Assembly (NCBI GenBank): GCA_035628645.1
Contig: DASPJL010000044.1
Coordinates: forward strand, 1 to 59,340
DNA length: 59,340 bases
From: DASPJL01 sp035628645
GTDB lineage: Bacteria > Bacteroidota > Bacteroidia > Cytophagales > Cyclobacteriaceae
Direction of reading: 5' to 3'
Positions 36,409 through 44,960 of this stretch are shown piece by piece (the first letter of the stretch is position 1; every line of letters begins with the position of its first letter). Position numbers and translations under genes: made by a program. The notes under the pieces were generated by a model. The model was not told the DNA's origin and made no database searches. It was given only the letters and a program-made list of their open reading frames with translations.

Positions 36409-36530
36409 GGGGTATATAAATGGGAAATCTTTTGCTAAGATTTGGTAGAGGTTATGGTTTTTTTTGATGGGAGGCATCGAGGGTTTTCTGAAGCAGGCCG
36501 CGGCAGATTGCTTCGTGCCTCGCAATGACG
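36409..36530 (+). repeat. Palindromic repeat element, copy 12, right half
   Basis: Resumes with TATAAATGGGAAATCTTTTG, the second half of the spacer, then an inner right arm reduced by about 22 bases (only GGTAGAGGTTATGG remains), then GGGAGGCATCGAGGG and a complete outer right arm. Together with 35330-35387 it makes one element split by about 1.02 kb containing the aldo/keto reductase gene. Confidence 0.7.
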
Positions 36531-36537
36531 GTGAGGA

Positions 36538-36722
36538 ATGACATTGAGAGCTCCTTTGCGAAGCAATCTGTATGAGGTAACGGGGATTTTTTAAATGGAA
36601 TTCTTTTACTAAGATCCGGCAGATTGCTTCGTGCCTCGCAATGGTTAGGGACTTTTTGATGGGAGGCATCGAGGGTTTTCTGAAGCAGGCCGCGAGGGAT
36701 TGCTTCGTGCCTCGCAATGACG
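36538..36722 (+). repeat. Palindromic repeat element, copy 13
   Basis: Complete copy starting 7 bp after the right half of copy 12; spacer of the GGGGATTTTTTAAATGG type shared with copy 9. Confidence 0.85.
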
Positions 36723-36768
36723 GTGAGGAAATGAGGTGGTCATTGTTGCAAAAAAACTAATAAACTGC

Positions 36769-36936
36769 CGTCATTGGTAGCTCCTTCGCGAAGCAATCTT
36801 TTTTAAATGGGGACTTTTTGCTAAAAATCTGGCAGATTGCTTCGTGCCTCGCAATGGGTATGGACTTCATTGATGGGAGGCATTGAGGGTTTTCTGAAGC
36901 AGGCCGCGAGGGATTGCTTCGTGCCTCGCAATGACG
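36769..36936 (+). repeat. Palindromic repeat element, copy 14
   Basis: Slightly short copy: about 18 bases are missing between the left arm and the inner right arm. That is the same segment in which copies 2 and 12 carry extra DNA. Confidence 0.8.
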
Positions 36937-36952
36937 GCAAGGGAATGAGGTG

Positions 36953-37007
36953 GCTTCGTGCCGCAATGACGGTGGGGGGATGACATTGTGAACTCTTTCG
37001 CGAAGTT
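36953..37007 (+). repeat. Repeat element remnants
   Basis: A fragment of a right arm (GCTTCGTGCCGCAATGACGG, 36953-36972) followed by a fragment of a left arm (TGACATTGTGAACTCTTTCG and six more bases, about 36981-37007). They end the right block. The remaining 37008-37076 holds no gene. Confidence 0.6.
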
Positions 37008-37076
37008 CGAATATTAGAATAATACAAAATTTAATTTATCAGCTTCATTTATTTAACATTGCATGTTAACCCACAG

Positions 37077-37493
37077 ATGATGTTAAAAGAAGGAGATAAA
37101 TACGAAACAGCTTACAGTATTTCGCAAGAAGAGGTAATAAAATTCGCAGAAGTGTCCGGCGACAATAACCCGCTGCATTTGGACAGCGCATTTGCTGCGA
37201 CGACTATTTTTAAAAAACCCATCATTCATGGATTTTTAGGCGGAAGTATTTTTTCAAAAGTCCTCGGTACTGAGTTTCCAGGTAAAGGCACAGTCTACTT
37301 AAAACAAAATATGGAATTTTTGAGGCCGATGTATACGGGAGAACAATATAAGGCAAGTTTCGAAATAAAAAGCATAATGGGTAAAGAGGGAAAGGGGTTG
37401 ATCGAAACAACTGTTAAAGACTCAAGAGGCAAGGTGGTAATTAAAGGAGAAGCGCTGGTCTTGAATAAGGAAGTATTCTCTGAAGAAGGCTGA
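37077..37493 (+). CDS. MaoC-like (R)-specific enoyl hydratase
   Basis: 138 residues from the ATG at 37077 (an upstream in-frame TTG at 37059 would add six residues with no family support). Single hot-dog domain with the hydratase-2 motif: EVSGDNNPLHLD at 25-36, with catalytic Asp29 and His34, followed by PIIHGFLGGSIFSKVLG and VYLKQNMEFLRPMY. Such enzymes hydrate trans-2-enoyl thioesters to (R)-3-hydroxyacyl thioesters. It sits alone, so its pathway (fatty acid, hydroxyalkanoate or other) cannot be told. Confidence 0.85.
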   Translation: MMLKEGDKYETAYSISQEEVIKFAEVSGDNNPLHLDSAFAATTIFKKPIIHGFLGGSIFSKVLGTEFPGKGTVYLKQNMEFLRPMYTGEQYKASFEIKSIMGKEGKGLIETTVKDSRGKVVIKGEALVLNKEVFSEEG

Positions 37494-37667
37494 TGAGGAT
37501 ATTGAAGCTCTCCAAACAGGATATTGTCTTAGTGTTTTTCTTTTAGCCTCTGATTTCTCTGTGGTAAAATACAAAAGATTCGTTCCTGAGAAATTAAAAC
37601 AATTGTAACAAAACCAAAAGATAAGATTTGTATTTAGAAATATTATAATATTTTTTTCAAAAGTTTG

Positions 37668-37675
37668 TAATTTTG
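37668..37675 (+). promoter_or_regulatory. -7 promoter box (TAATTTTG)
   Basis: Exact match to the Bacteroidota -7 consensus TAnnTTTG, 49 bases before the Lrp-type start codon; no TTG at the normal -33 distance. Confidence 0.35.
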
Positions 37676-37724
37676 GTAAAATAAAATCTATATTGAAAAA
37701 ATTTGTTTAAAGTTTTAAAAATTT

Positions 37725-38189
37725 ATGTCCGAAAATTTAGAAATTGATAATACCGATTTAAAGATTTTATCAATACTTCTGGAAGATGCTCAAATGCCCT
37801 ATACCGAAATCGCAAAGAAAATCTTTGTTTCAGGCGGGACCGTCCATGTAAGAATGAAAAAGATGGAGCAACTGGGTATCGTAACAGGATCGCAACTTAT
37901 TGTAGATTTCTCAAAACTTGGATATGATATTACTGCCTTCCTGGGTATTTACCTGGAAAAGAGCTCTCTGTATAACGAGGTGGCGTCTCAACTTAAGGAA
38001 ATCAAAGAAATAGTTAATATTCACTATACAACAGGAAGCTGGAGCATCTTTGTAAGAATCCATTGTAAGGACACTAAGCATTTAAGAGAAGTGCTTTCTG
38101 AAAAGATCCAAAAAATAAACGGCATCGAAAGAACCGAAACATTTATCTCACTTGAAGAAACATTCAACAGGCCGATCGGACTTTTGTAA
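37725..38189 (+). CDS. Lrp/AsnC family transcriptional regulator
   Basis: 154 residues. N-terminal helix-turn-helix about 10-55 (DLKILSILLEDAQMPYTEIA, then VSGGTVHVRMKKMEQLGIV) and C-terminal RAM ligand-binding domain about 65-150 (YDITAFLGIYLEKSS ... EIVNIHYTTGSWSIFVRIHC). The family forms octamers or larger rings that sense amino acids and control their metabolism. It is monocistronic and lies 334 bp upstream of the suf operon; a regulatory link to suf is possible but unsupported. Confidence 0.92.
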   Translation: MSENLEIDNTDLKILSILLEDAQMPYTEIAKKIFVSGGTVHVRMKKMEQLGIVTGSQLIVDFSKLGYDITAFLGIYLEKSSLYNEVASQLKEIKEIVNIHYTTGSWSIFVRIHCKDTKHLREVLSEKIQKINGIERTETFISLEETFNRPIGLL

Positions 38190-38523
38190 TAACGAATAAC
38201 AAATGACGAGTTTCGAATGATTGTTGTAATGACGAGTTACGAGTTACGAATCATTAAGCACTTTGGAGGTTTTCTAAACTTCCAAAGTTAAATTATCCTA
38301 CCCTTACAAACTCCTCTTCGTATGACGGGGAAAACCCAATACTTTTAGCTATTTTTGCAGCGCCATTTTAGGGAGGGGAAATTAAACCTTCTTTATCTTT
38401 TGGATGTTCTTAATAGAAGTTGCAATTATTTAAAATCATTCTAAATAAAATAGCAATTGTTACAAGAACATGTTAAATTTGAAAATATTTTAAAATTAGG
38501 TTTAATACCTTAATAATTTAGAT
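38190..38523. other. Intergenic region with filler repeats and a long hairpin
   Basis: 334 bp without a gene. It opens with short degenerate repeats (ACGAATAACAAATGACGAG, GACGAGTTACGAGTTACGAA). At 38260-38288 ACTTTGGAGGTTTT-C-TAAACTTCCAAAGT folds into an almost continuous stem with a tiny loop; it may act as terminator for the regulator. Two -7-like boxes, TATTTTTG at 38350-38357 and TAAATTTG at 38474-38481, precede sufB, neither with a good -33 TTG. Confidence 0.5.
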
Positions 38524-39969
38524 ATGGACAATAACGAAAATATCTTAGAAGAAATAACCACCTCCGAATACAAGTATGGGTTTGAATCCAAATTTGAAAC
38601 TGATTCAGCTCCCAAAGGACTGAATGAAGACATCATTAATTTCATATCCAAAAAGAAAAATGAACCGGAGTGGATGCTTGAATGGAGGCTTAAAGCTTTT
38701 CGTCATTGGAAAGAAATGAAGGAACCTGTTTGGGCAAATGTAAAATTTCCTGAAATAAATTATCAAGACATAATATATTATTCTGCGCCTGTTCAAAAAG
38801 CCAAAGTCAACAGTCTGGACGAAATTGACCCTGAAATAAGAGCCACTTTTGAAAAGCTGGGGATTTCCCTTAACGAACAAAAAAGACTTACCGGTGTGGC
38901 TGTCGACGCTGTTTTTGACAGTGTATCCGTGGCTACAACTTTCAAAGCGAAACTTGGTGAAATGGGAATTATTTTCTGTTCATTCAGCGAGGCAGTAAAA
39001 GAACATCCGGAGCTTGTTAAAAAGTATATGGGTTCGGTGGTTCCGTATAAGGACAACTATTTTGCTGCGTTGAATGCGGCTGTTTTCAGTGACGGATCCT
39101 TTTGCTATATACCTAAGGGCGTGAGATGTCCTATGGAACTTTCCACTTATTTCCGAATTAATGCCGCAAATACCGGCCAATTTGAAAGAACTTTAATTGT
39201 AGCCGACGAGGGCAGTTATGTGAGTTACCTGGAAGGATGTACGGCTCCAATGAGAGATGAAAATCAGTTGCATGCAGCAGTAGTTGAAATTTTTGCTGCA
39301 GAAAATGCTGAGGTTAAGTATTCCACCGTGCAGAACTGGTATCCGGGAGATAAAAATGGTAAAGGCGGAATCTACAACTTTGTGACAAAGCGTGGGATCT
39401 GTGCCGGAGATCGTGCAAAAATTTCCTGGACACAAGTAGAAACCGGCTCTGCAATTACATGGAAATACCCTAGTGTGATTTTAAAAGGAGATTATTCAAT
39501 AGGTGAATTTTATTCTGTAGCCGTTACCAACAATTATCAGCAAGCCGATACCGGAACTAAAATGATCCACATTGGCAAGAATACAAAGAGCCGAATTGTA
39601 TCAAAAGGTATATCTGCCGGTAAAAGCCAGAACAGTTACAGAGGGCTAGTACAAGTGATGAAGCGGGCAGAAAATGCCAGAAACTTCTCTCAATGCGACT
39701 CCTTATTGATGGGAGACAGATGTGGCGCTCATACTTTCCCTTACATAGAAGTAGACAATAAATCAGCTGTCGTTGAACACGAAGCTACTACTTCAAAAAT
39801 AGGCGAGGATCAAATTTTCTATTGTAAGCAAAGAGGTATAGATAACGAAACTGCAGTAGCCCTTATCGTAAATGGTTATGCAAAAGAAGTATTAAACCAA
39901 TTGCCTATGGAATTTGCAGTTGAAGCACAAAAGTTATTGGCTATAAGCCTTGAAGGAAGCGTTGGATAA
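38524..39969 (+). CDS. sufB: Fe-S cluster assembly scaffold SufB
   Basis: 481 residues, usual length for SufB. Diagnostic segments include EPEWMLEWRLKAFRHWKEMK, YFAALNAAVFSDGSFCYIPK, CTAPMRDENQLHAAVVEIFA and MGDRCGAHTFPYIEV near the C-terminal beta-helix. SufB forms the SufBC2D scaffold on which clusters are built from persulfide sulfur delivered by SufS/SufE. First gene of sufB-C-D-S-E. The ATG at 38524 gives a family-like N-terminus (MDNNENILEEIT). Confidence 0.97.
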   Translation: MDNNENILEEITTSEYKYGFESKFETDSAPKGLNEDIINFISKKKNEPEWMLEWRLKAFRHWKEMKEPVWANVKFPEINYQDIIYYSAPVQKAKVNSLDEIDPEIRATFEKLGISLNEQKRLTGVAVDAVFDSVSVATTFKAKLGEMGIIFCSFSEAVKEHPELVKKYMGSVVPYKDNYFAALNAAVFSDGSFCYIPKGVRCPMELSTYFRINAANTGQFERTLIVADEGSYVSYLEGCTAPMRDENQLHAAVVEIFAAENAEVKYSTVQNWYPGDKNGKGGIYNFVTKRGICAGDRAKISWTQVETGSAITWKYPSVILKGDYSIGEFYSVAVTNNYQQADTGTKMIHIGKNTKSRIVSKGISAGKSQNSYRGLVQVMKRAENARNFSQCDSLLMGDRCGAHTFPYIEVDNKSAVVEHEATTSKIGEDQIFYCKQRGIDNETAVALIVNGYAKEVLNQLPMEFAVEAQKLLAISLEGSVG

Positions 39970-40080
39970 GCTGATGGCTTTCAGTTAATGGCAATCAGTG
40001 AAGAAAAAAGGAATTAATTACAGTTTAGAGTTGCCGGTTAAGTATTGAACTTTTGCTGGCAGTATAAAATAAAGATCAAA

Positions 40081-40836
40081 ATGCTAAGAATAAAAAATTT
40101 AAAAGCCTCAGTAGAAGGAAAAGAAATTTTGAAGGGTATAAACCTGGAAGTGAAACCAGGAGAAGTTCATGCGATAATGGGACCTAACGGTTCCGGGAAA
40201 AGCACGTTGGCTTCTGTACTTGCCGGGCGGGAAGAATATGAAATTACGGACGGACAAATAGAGTTTCTGGGTATCAATCTTCTTGAACTGTCACCGGAAG
40301 AAAGAGCAAGAGAAGGCGTATTCCTAGCATTCCAATATCCTGTGGAAATCCCAGGGGTAACAACCACTAATTTTCTAAAGACAGCTGTTAACGAAATAAG
40401 AAAAGCGAAAGGATTAGATCCATTGGATGCCGTTCAGTTCCTTACGCTCATGAAGGAAAAGATGAAACTGGTAAACATTGACCAGTCTCTTTTAAGCCGG
40501 TCATTGAATGAAGGATTTTCCGGAGGAGAAAAGAAAAGGAATGAAATTTTCCAAATGGCCATGCTGGATCCTAAATTGGCGATTCTTGATGAAACTGACT
40601 CCGGATTGGATATTGATGCATTACGAATTGTTTCCAACGGGGTGAACCAGTTGAAAAGAAAAGACAACGCTACAATCCTGATTACCCACTATCAAAGGCT
40701 CCTTGATTATATAGTTCCTGATTACGTTCATGTCCTTTATAAAGGAAAAATTGTTAAATCCGGTACCAAAGAACTTGCATTGGAGCTTGAAGAAAAAGGA
40801 TATGATTGGATAAAAGAAGAAGCAACAGTTTCTTAA
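40081..40836 (+). CDS. sufC: Fe-S cluster assembly ATPase SufC
   Basis: 251 residues from the ATG at 40081 (an in-frame TTG at 40045 would add twelve residues of no family character). ABC ATPase: Walker A GPNGSGKST at 34-42, signature SGGEKKRNEIFQM, Walker B LAILDETDSGLDIDA. The altered signature and the ETDSGLD block are typical of SufC rather than of transporters. It drives the SufBCD scaffold. The 111-bp gap after sufB holds filler sequence only; the gap before sufD is 10 bp. Confidence 0.97.
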   Translation: MLRIKNLKASVEGKEILKGINLEVKPGEVHAIMGPNGSGKSTLASVLAGREEYEITDGQIEFLGINLLELSPEERAREGVFLAFQYPVEIPGVTTTNFLKTAVNEIRKAKGLDPLDAVQFLTLMKEKMKLVNIDQSLLSRSLNEGFSGGEKKRNEIFQMAMLDPKLAILDETDSGLDIDALRIVSNGVNQLKRKDNATILITHYQRLLDYIVPDYVHVLYKGKIVKSGTKELALELEEKGYDWIKEEATVS

Positions 40837-40846
40837 TGTTTAAAAG

Positions 40847-42169
40847 ATGGCTATAGAGACAACAGATACAAAAGAGGCAATACTTTCAAATATCAAAAAT
40901 CAAAATACTACAAAAGCTAATTCAGACTTAACACTTTTAGAAGCAAGACAGGAGGCACTACAAGCCCTTGCCAAACTGGATTTACCCACTACAAAACATG
41001 AAGAGTGGAAGTATACGGATATTACGAAAGCCTTAAAAAAGAACTTTGATTTTAATGTTCAGCCGGGAGTCATTCAATATTCACCCAGCCAGATTGATGC
41101 ATTAAAAATTCCGGGATTAGAAGCCTATTATCTAGTGTTTCTGAACGGAAAGTTTGACAAAAGTCTTTCTTCCTTGCCTTCTGACAAAGAAAATATAACA
41201 GTTACTACCCTTTCTGAAGGGCTTAAAAATAATGAAAAGCTGATCAAAGAACATTTTGCGAAACACGTAGATATTCAGCAGGATGTTTTTGCAGCAATAA
41301 GTACTGCTTTCGTTGAGGATAGTCTTTTCGTGAAAGTTGCCGACAATGTTTCCGTTGAAAAACCATTGGTTTTCTTGCTTATTTCTGACAGCACTCATGG
41401 AAATACGGTATCTCAACCACGAAATCTTGTGTATGTGGGAAGCAATACCGAAGTCCGCTTAATTGAAAATTATATTTCCGTAGGAGACAATCCTCAGTTT
41501 ACAAATTCAATAAGTGAGATTATTGTAGCTGAAAATGCCGTGGTAGACTACTACAAAATTCAAAATGAGAAAGAACATTCTTTCCACGTTGGAACAACAC
41601 AAGTGCACCAGTCTAAAAATTCAAACTTTTCCTCTACGACCATCACCACTAACGGTGGAATGGTAAGGAATAACCTGAATATAAAATTAGACGGAGAAAA
41701 TGCAAATGCTTTTATGCACGGCCTCTATCTTTTGAATGGAAAAACACACGTAGACAATCACACCACGGTTGATCATGCAAAACCACATTCTTATAGCAAT
41801 GAGTTATATAAAGGGGTGATGAATGGGAAATCAAGAGGTGTTTTCAATGGTAAAATATATGTAAGGCAGGATGCACAAAAGACCAACGCTTTTCAATCCA
41901 ACCGTAATGTATTGTTATCTGAAGACGCATCAATAAATACTAAGCCCCAACTTGAGATTTGGGCGGATGATGTAAAATGTACTCATGGGGCCACAACCGG
42001 TCAGATTGATGAGGAAGCGCTTTTTTATCTCCAATCACGAGGGATCCAGAAAGATGCTGCCAAAGCTTTACTGATGATTGCATTTGCAAGTGAGATCGTT
42101 CAGGTCATCAAAATAAAAGAATTAAAGAAGCAGGTTGAACATCTTATCGGTGAGCTACTTCATAACTAA
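40847..42169 (+). CDS. sufD: Fe-S cluster assembly protein SufD
   Basis: 440 residues. N-terminal helical part includes HEEWKYTDITKALKKNF, a recognisable SufD segment; the C-terminal beta-helix shares blocks with SufB (FNGKIYVRQDAQKTNAFQSN, CTHGATTGQIDEEALFYLQS), the CTHGAT Cys-His being the conserved SufD site. Partners SufB and SufC. Follows sufC by 10 bp. Confidence 0.96.
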   Translation: MAIETTDTKEAILSNIKNQNTTKANSDLTLLEARQEALQALAKLDLPTTKHEEWKYTDITKALKKNFDFNVQPGVIQYSPSQIDALKIPGLEAYYLVFLNGKFDKSLSSLPSDKENITVTTLSEGLKNNEKLIKEHFAKHVDIQQDVFAAISTAFVEDSLFVKVADNVSVEKPLVFLLISDSTHGNTVSQPRNLVYVGSNTEVRLIENYISVGDNPQFTNSISEIIVAENAVVDYYKIQNEKEHSFHVGTTQVHQSKNSNFSSTTITTNGGMVRNNLNIKLDGENANAFMHGLYLLNGKTHVDNHTTVDHAKPHSYSNELYKGVMNGKSRGVFNGKIYVRQDAQKTNAFQSNRNVLLSEDASINTKPQLEIWADDVKCTHGATTGQIDEEALFYLQSRGIQKDAAKALLMIAFASEIVQVIKIKELKKQVEHLIGELLHN

Positions 42170-42242
42170 AATGTATTGATTTTGTCTGCCAACACACTCT
42201 ATTAGAATTAAGGTTGTTGACAGATCATAAAATAATAAATTT

Positions 42243-43496
42243 ATGCCTGTCACAGAAAGAATTCCAGAAATTGTCCATTTTGATGTAGAACGGATCAGGC
42301 AAGACTTCCCCATTCTTCATCAAACCATAAATAACAAACCGCTCGTTTATTTCGATAATGCTGCAACTACCCAAAAACCCAAACAGGTAATTGATGCATT
42401 GGTAAATTACTATACCACGATGAATGCCAATATTCACAGGGGCATTCATACGCTTGCAGAACGTGCAACATTTGCATTTGAAGAAACACGCGAAACTGTT
42501 AAAACCTTCTTAAATGCATCTTCCACAGAAGAAATTATTTTCACAAAGGGTGTTACGGAAGGCATCAACTTAGTAGCAAGCAGCTTCGGCAGCGCTTTTA
42601 TAAACAAAGGCGATGAAATCCTGATCTCTGCCATGGAGCATCATTCGGACATCGTACCCTGGCATTTTGTGTGCGAGGCAAAGGGCGCTATACTGAGAAT
42701 TATTCCTATTGATGAAGAAGGAGATATCATTTATGAGGAGCTTGAAAAACTTGTGAATAAGAAGACAAAATTAATTGCGCTTGCACACGCTTCCAATACA
42801 TTAGGCACCATCAACCCAATAGAAAAAGTCATAAAACTCGCTCATTCCTATGGTGCTAAGGTTTTAGTTGATGGCGCTCAATCCGTTTCACATATTGATA
42901 TTGATGTGCAAAAGCTGGATTGTGACTTCTTTGTATTGTCGTCACATAAACTATATGGACCTACAGGAGTAGGAGTATTGTATGGCAAAAAGGAATTATT
43001 GAATGCCATGCCTCCTTATCATGGCGGTGGAGAGATGATCAAAGAAGTGACTTATGAAAAGACAACTTACAATGACTTGCCTTATAAGTTTGAAGCAGGA
43101 ACACCGAACATTGCCGATGTTATCGCATTCAAAAGTGCGATAGATTATATAAATACCCTGGGTAAAAAAAATATAGCTGCTCAGGAGAATTTATTGCTAT
43201 CCTACGGAACAGAAGTACTTTCTTCCATACCGGGGTTCAGAATTATCGGTCGGGCAAAAGAAAAAGTATCTATTATTTCTTTTGTTGTGGAAAGTATTAA
43301 ATCCACTTTAGACATTGGAATGTATCTTGATACTCAAGGTATTGCAATAAGAACAGGACATCATTGCACCCAACCATTAATGACAAGGCTTTGTATAGAG
43401 GGCACTGCAAGGGCTTCTTTCTCTTTTTATAATACTAAAGAGGAAATTGATCGATTAAGGATTGGAATTGAAAAGGCAATAAAATTGTTTAGCTAA
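42243..43496 (+). CDS. sufS: Cysteine desulfurase SufS
   Basis: 417 residues, group II NifS-like enzyme. PLP lysine in SSHKLYGPTG (Lys236) and catalytic Cys375 in RTGHHCTQPL. It removes sulfur from cysteine as a persulfide and passes it to SufE. YFDNAATTQKP near residue 36 and AMEHHSDIVPW are typical. A 73-bp gap separates it from sufD. Confidence 0.96.
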   Translation: MPVTERIPEIVHFDVERIRQDFPILHQTINNKPLVYFDNAATTQKPKQVIDALVNYYTTMNANIHRGIHTLAERATFAFEETRETVKTFLNASSTEEIIFTKGVTEGINLVASSFGSAFINKGDEILISAMEHHSDIVPWHFVCEAKGAILRIIPIDEEGDIIYEELEKLVNKKTKLIALAHASNTLGTINPIEKVIKLAHSYGAKVLVDGAQSVSHIDIDVQKLDCDFFVLSSHKLYGPTGVGVLYGKKELLNAMPPYHGGGEMIKEVTYEKTTYNDLPYKFEAGTPNIADVIAFKSAIDYINTLGKKNIAAQENLLLSYGTEVLSSIPGFRIIGRAKEKVSIISFVVESIKSTLDIGMYLDTQGIAIRTGHHCTQPLMTRLCIEGTARASFSFYNTKEEIDRLRIGIEKAIKLFS

Positions 43497-43554
43497 TTAA
43501 TGTGTTAATTTGTTGACACGAAGACAGATTAATGTGCTAATAAAAATGAATTAA

Positions 43555-43998
43555 ATGACTAAATCAATTCAGGAATTACAAGACGAAATAGTGGACGAAT
43601 TCTCGCTGTTAGAAAACAGGGACGACGTTTATGAATATATAATAGAAATAGGCAAAAAACTTCCTGATCTTTCTGAGGAACATAAAACAAATGAAAACCT
43701 TATAAAAGGATGCCAGTCAAAAGTATGGTTGGTTGCTCATTTGGACGAGGAGAACAACCTGGTTTTTGAGGGAGACAGTGACGCATTGATTGTAAGAGGA
43801 CTGGTAAGTCTTTTAATCCGTGTTCTATCAGGCCAATCACCTGAAGCAATTTTACATTGTGAATTATATTTTATAGAAAAAATAGGAATGAGACAGATCA
43901 TTTCATCCAGCAGATCCAATGGTCTGACTTCGATGATAAAGCAAATGAAATTGTATGCACTTGCTTTTCAGACTAAAATAGAAAGAGCTAAAATTTAA
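43555..43998 (+). CDS. sufE: Sulfur acceptor SufE
   Basis: 147 residues. The catalytic Cys53 lies in NLIKGCQSKVWL, followed by LVFEGDSDALIVRGLVSLLI, both hallmark SufE segments. It accepts persulfide from SufS and stimulates it. The gap from sufS (58 bp) holds a TTAATGTGTTAAT-type filler. Confidence 0.95.
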   Translation: MTKSIQELQDEIVDEFSLLENRDDVYEYIIEIGKKLPDLSEEHKTNENLIKGCQSKVWLVAHLDEENNLVFEGDSDALIVRGLVSLLIRVLSGQSPEAILHCELYFIEKIGMRQIISSSRSNGLTSMIKQMKLYALAFQTKIERAKI

Positions 43999-44004
43999 AA
44001 ATTT

Positions 44005-44331
44005 ATGGCTGACGAAAATATAAATCCTGAAGACCTGAAGGAGAAAGTCCTTGCAGCAATAAAAACTGTTTACGACCCGGAAATACCAGTAAACATCTAT
44101 GACTTGGGTCTTATTTATGAAATCAATATTTTTCCAATTAACAGCGTATTTATTTTAATGACTTTAACCTCTCCGTCTTGTCCTTCTGCCGGAGAAATAC
44201 CGGGAGAAGTAGAAATGAAAATTAAAGAAATAGAAGGAGTAAACGACGTAAAAGTTGAGCTTACTTTTGATCCACCCTATACCCAGGACATGATGTCGGA
44301 AGTAGCAAAGCTGGAGTTGGGATTTCTATAA
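44005..44331 (+). CDS. DUF59/MIP18 family Fe-S assembly protein (SufT-like)
   Basis: 108 residues. Core of the DUF59 family: VYDPEIPVNIYDLGLIYEI, TLTSPSCPSAGEIPGEVE with the conserved Cys, and VELTFDPPYT. In several phyla the SUF-linked member matures Fe-S proteins under demand. Only 6 bp separates it from sufE, so it is in the same transcript. Confidence 0.9.
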   Translation: MADENINPEDLKEKVLAAIKTVYDPEIPVNIYDLGLIYEINIFPINSVFILMTLTSPSCPSAGEIPGEVEMKIKEIEGVNDVKVELTFDPPYTQDMMSEVAKLELGFL

Positions 44332-44419
44332 TGACGAATGTTGAATTTTAAATGTTAAATGAATGTTTAAAGTTCAACATATAAAAAATTTATAATTTAA
44401 AACTTAAAATTTAGGTATA

Positions 44420-44842
44420 ATGTATCCAGAACATTTAGTAGCGCCAATGCGACAAGATTTGACTTCTGCGGGATTTCAAGAATTGAAAACTGCTCAGGAT
44501 GTCGAAAATATTTTAAATAATGAAAAAGGAACTACACTGGTTGTAGTGAATTCTGTATGCGGATGTGCAGCAGGTGCTGCAAGACCGGGAGTAAAATTAG
44601 CTGTTGACAGAAGTCAGGCAAAACCGGACAGGTTGGTAACAGTATTTGCCGGAGTAGATCAGGAGGCTGTTAAAAAAGCTAGGGAATTTTTCCTTCCTTA
44701 TCCTCCCTCCTCTCCTTCCATTGCTTTGTTTAAAGATGGAGAATTGGTTCATTTTGTTGAAAGACATCATATAGAAGGAAGAAATGCTGAATTGATTGCA
44801 AACCATCTAATGGGTGCTTTTGAAGAATATTGCAAGAATTAA
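44420..44842 (+). CDS. BrxA/BrxB-family bacilliredoxin
   Basis: 140 residues (former DUF1094, YphP/YqiW family). Thioredoxin-fold active site VCGCAAGAARPG with the Cys47-Gly48-Cys49 motif; YPSSPSIALFKDGELVHFVE-like C-terminal segment (PSSPSIALFKDGELVHF) includes the conserved region. In Firmicutes members reduce bacillithiol mixed disulfides; several Bacteroidota also make bacillithiol. It is the last gene before a terminator, 88 bp after the DUF59 gene, suggesting co-expression of thiol repair with Fe-S assembly. Confidence 0.9.
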   Translation: MYPEHLVAPMRQDLTSAGFQELKTAQDVENILNNEKGTTLVVVNSVCGCAAGAARPGVKLAVDRSQAKPDRLVTVFAGVDQEAVKKAREFFLPYPPSSPSIALFKDGELVHFVERHHIEGRNAELIANHLMGAFEEYCKN

Positions 44843-44865
44843 AACAAAGCATAGAATAAATATAA

Positions 44866-44892
44866 AGAGAGCTTCGGCTCTCTTTTTTGTTT
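44866..44892 (+). terminator. Rho-independent terminator of the suf operon
   Basis: AGAGAGC-TTCG-GCTCTCT stem with a stable UUCG tetraloop followed by TTTTTGTTTTT. It lies 24 bp after the bacilliredoxin gene. Confidence 0.88.
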
Positions 44893-44960
44893 TTATAGGG
44901 GAGAGCTCACTTCCAAAAACTGCCTACCAATATGGATTGGTTTTATATATAAGAAATGAA

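Noticed and set aside
34243..36936. CRISPR array
   Set aside because: Repeats are ~185 bp, not 25-40 bp, the intervening segments are not uniform unique spacers, and there are no cas genes.
34243..37007. Integron-like attC cassette array
   Set aside because: The hairpin elements are mostly in tandem without genes between them, there is no integrase, and the only gene sits inside an element rather than between two.
44420..44842. BrxA/BrxB as part of a BREX phage-defence system
   Set aside because: The name clash is accidental: this is a thioredoxin-fold bacilliredoxin with a CGC motif.
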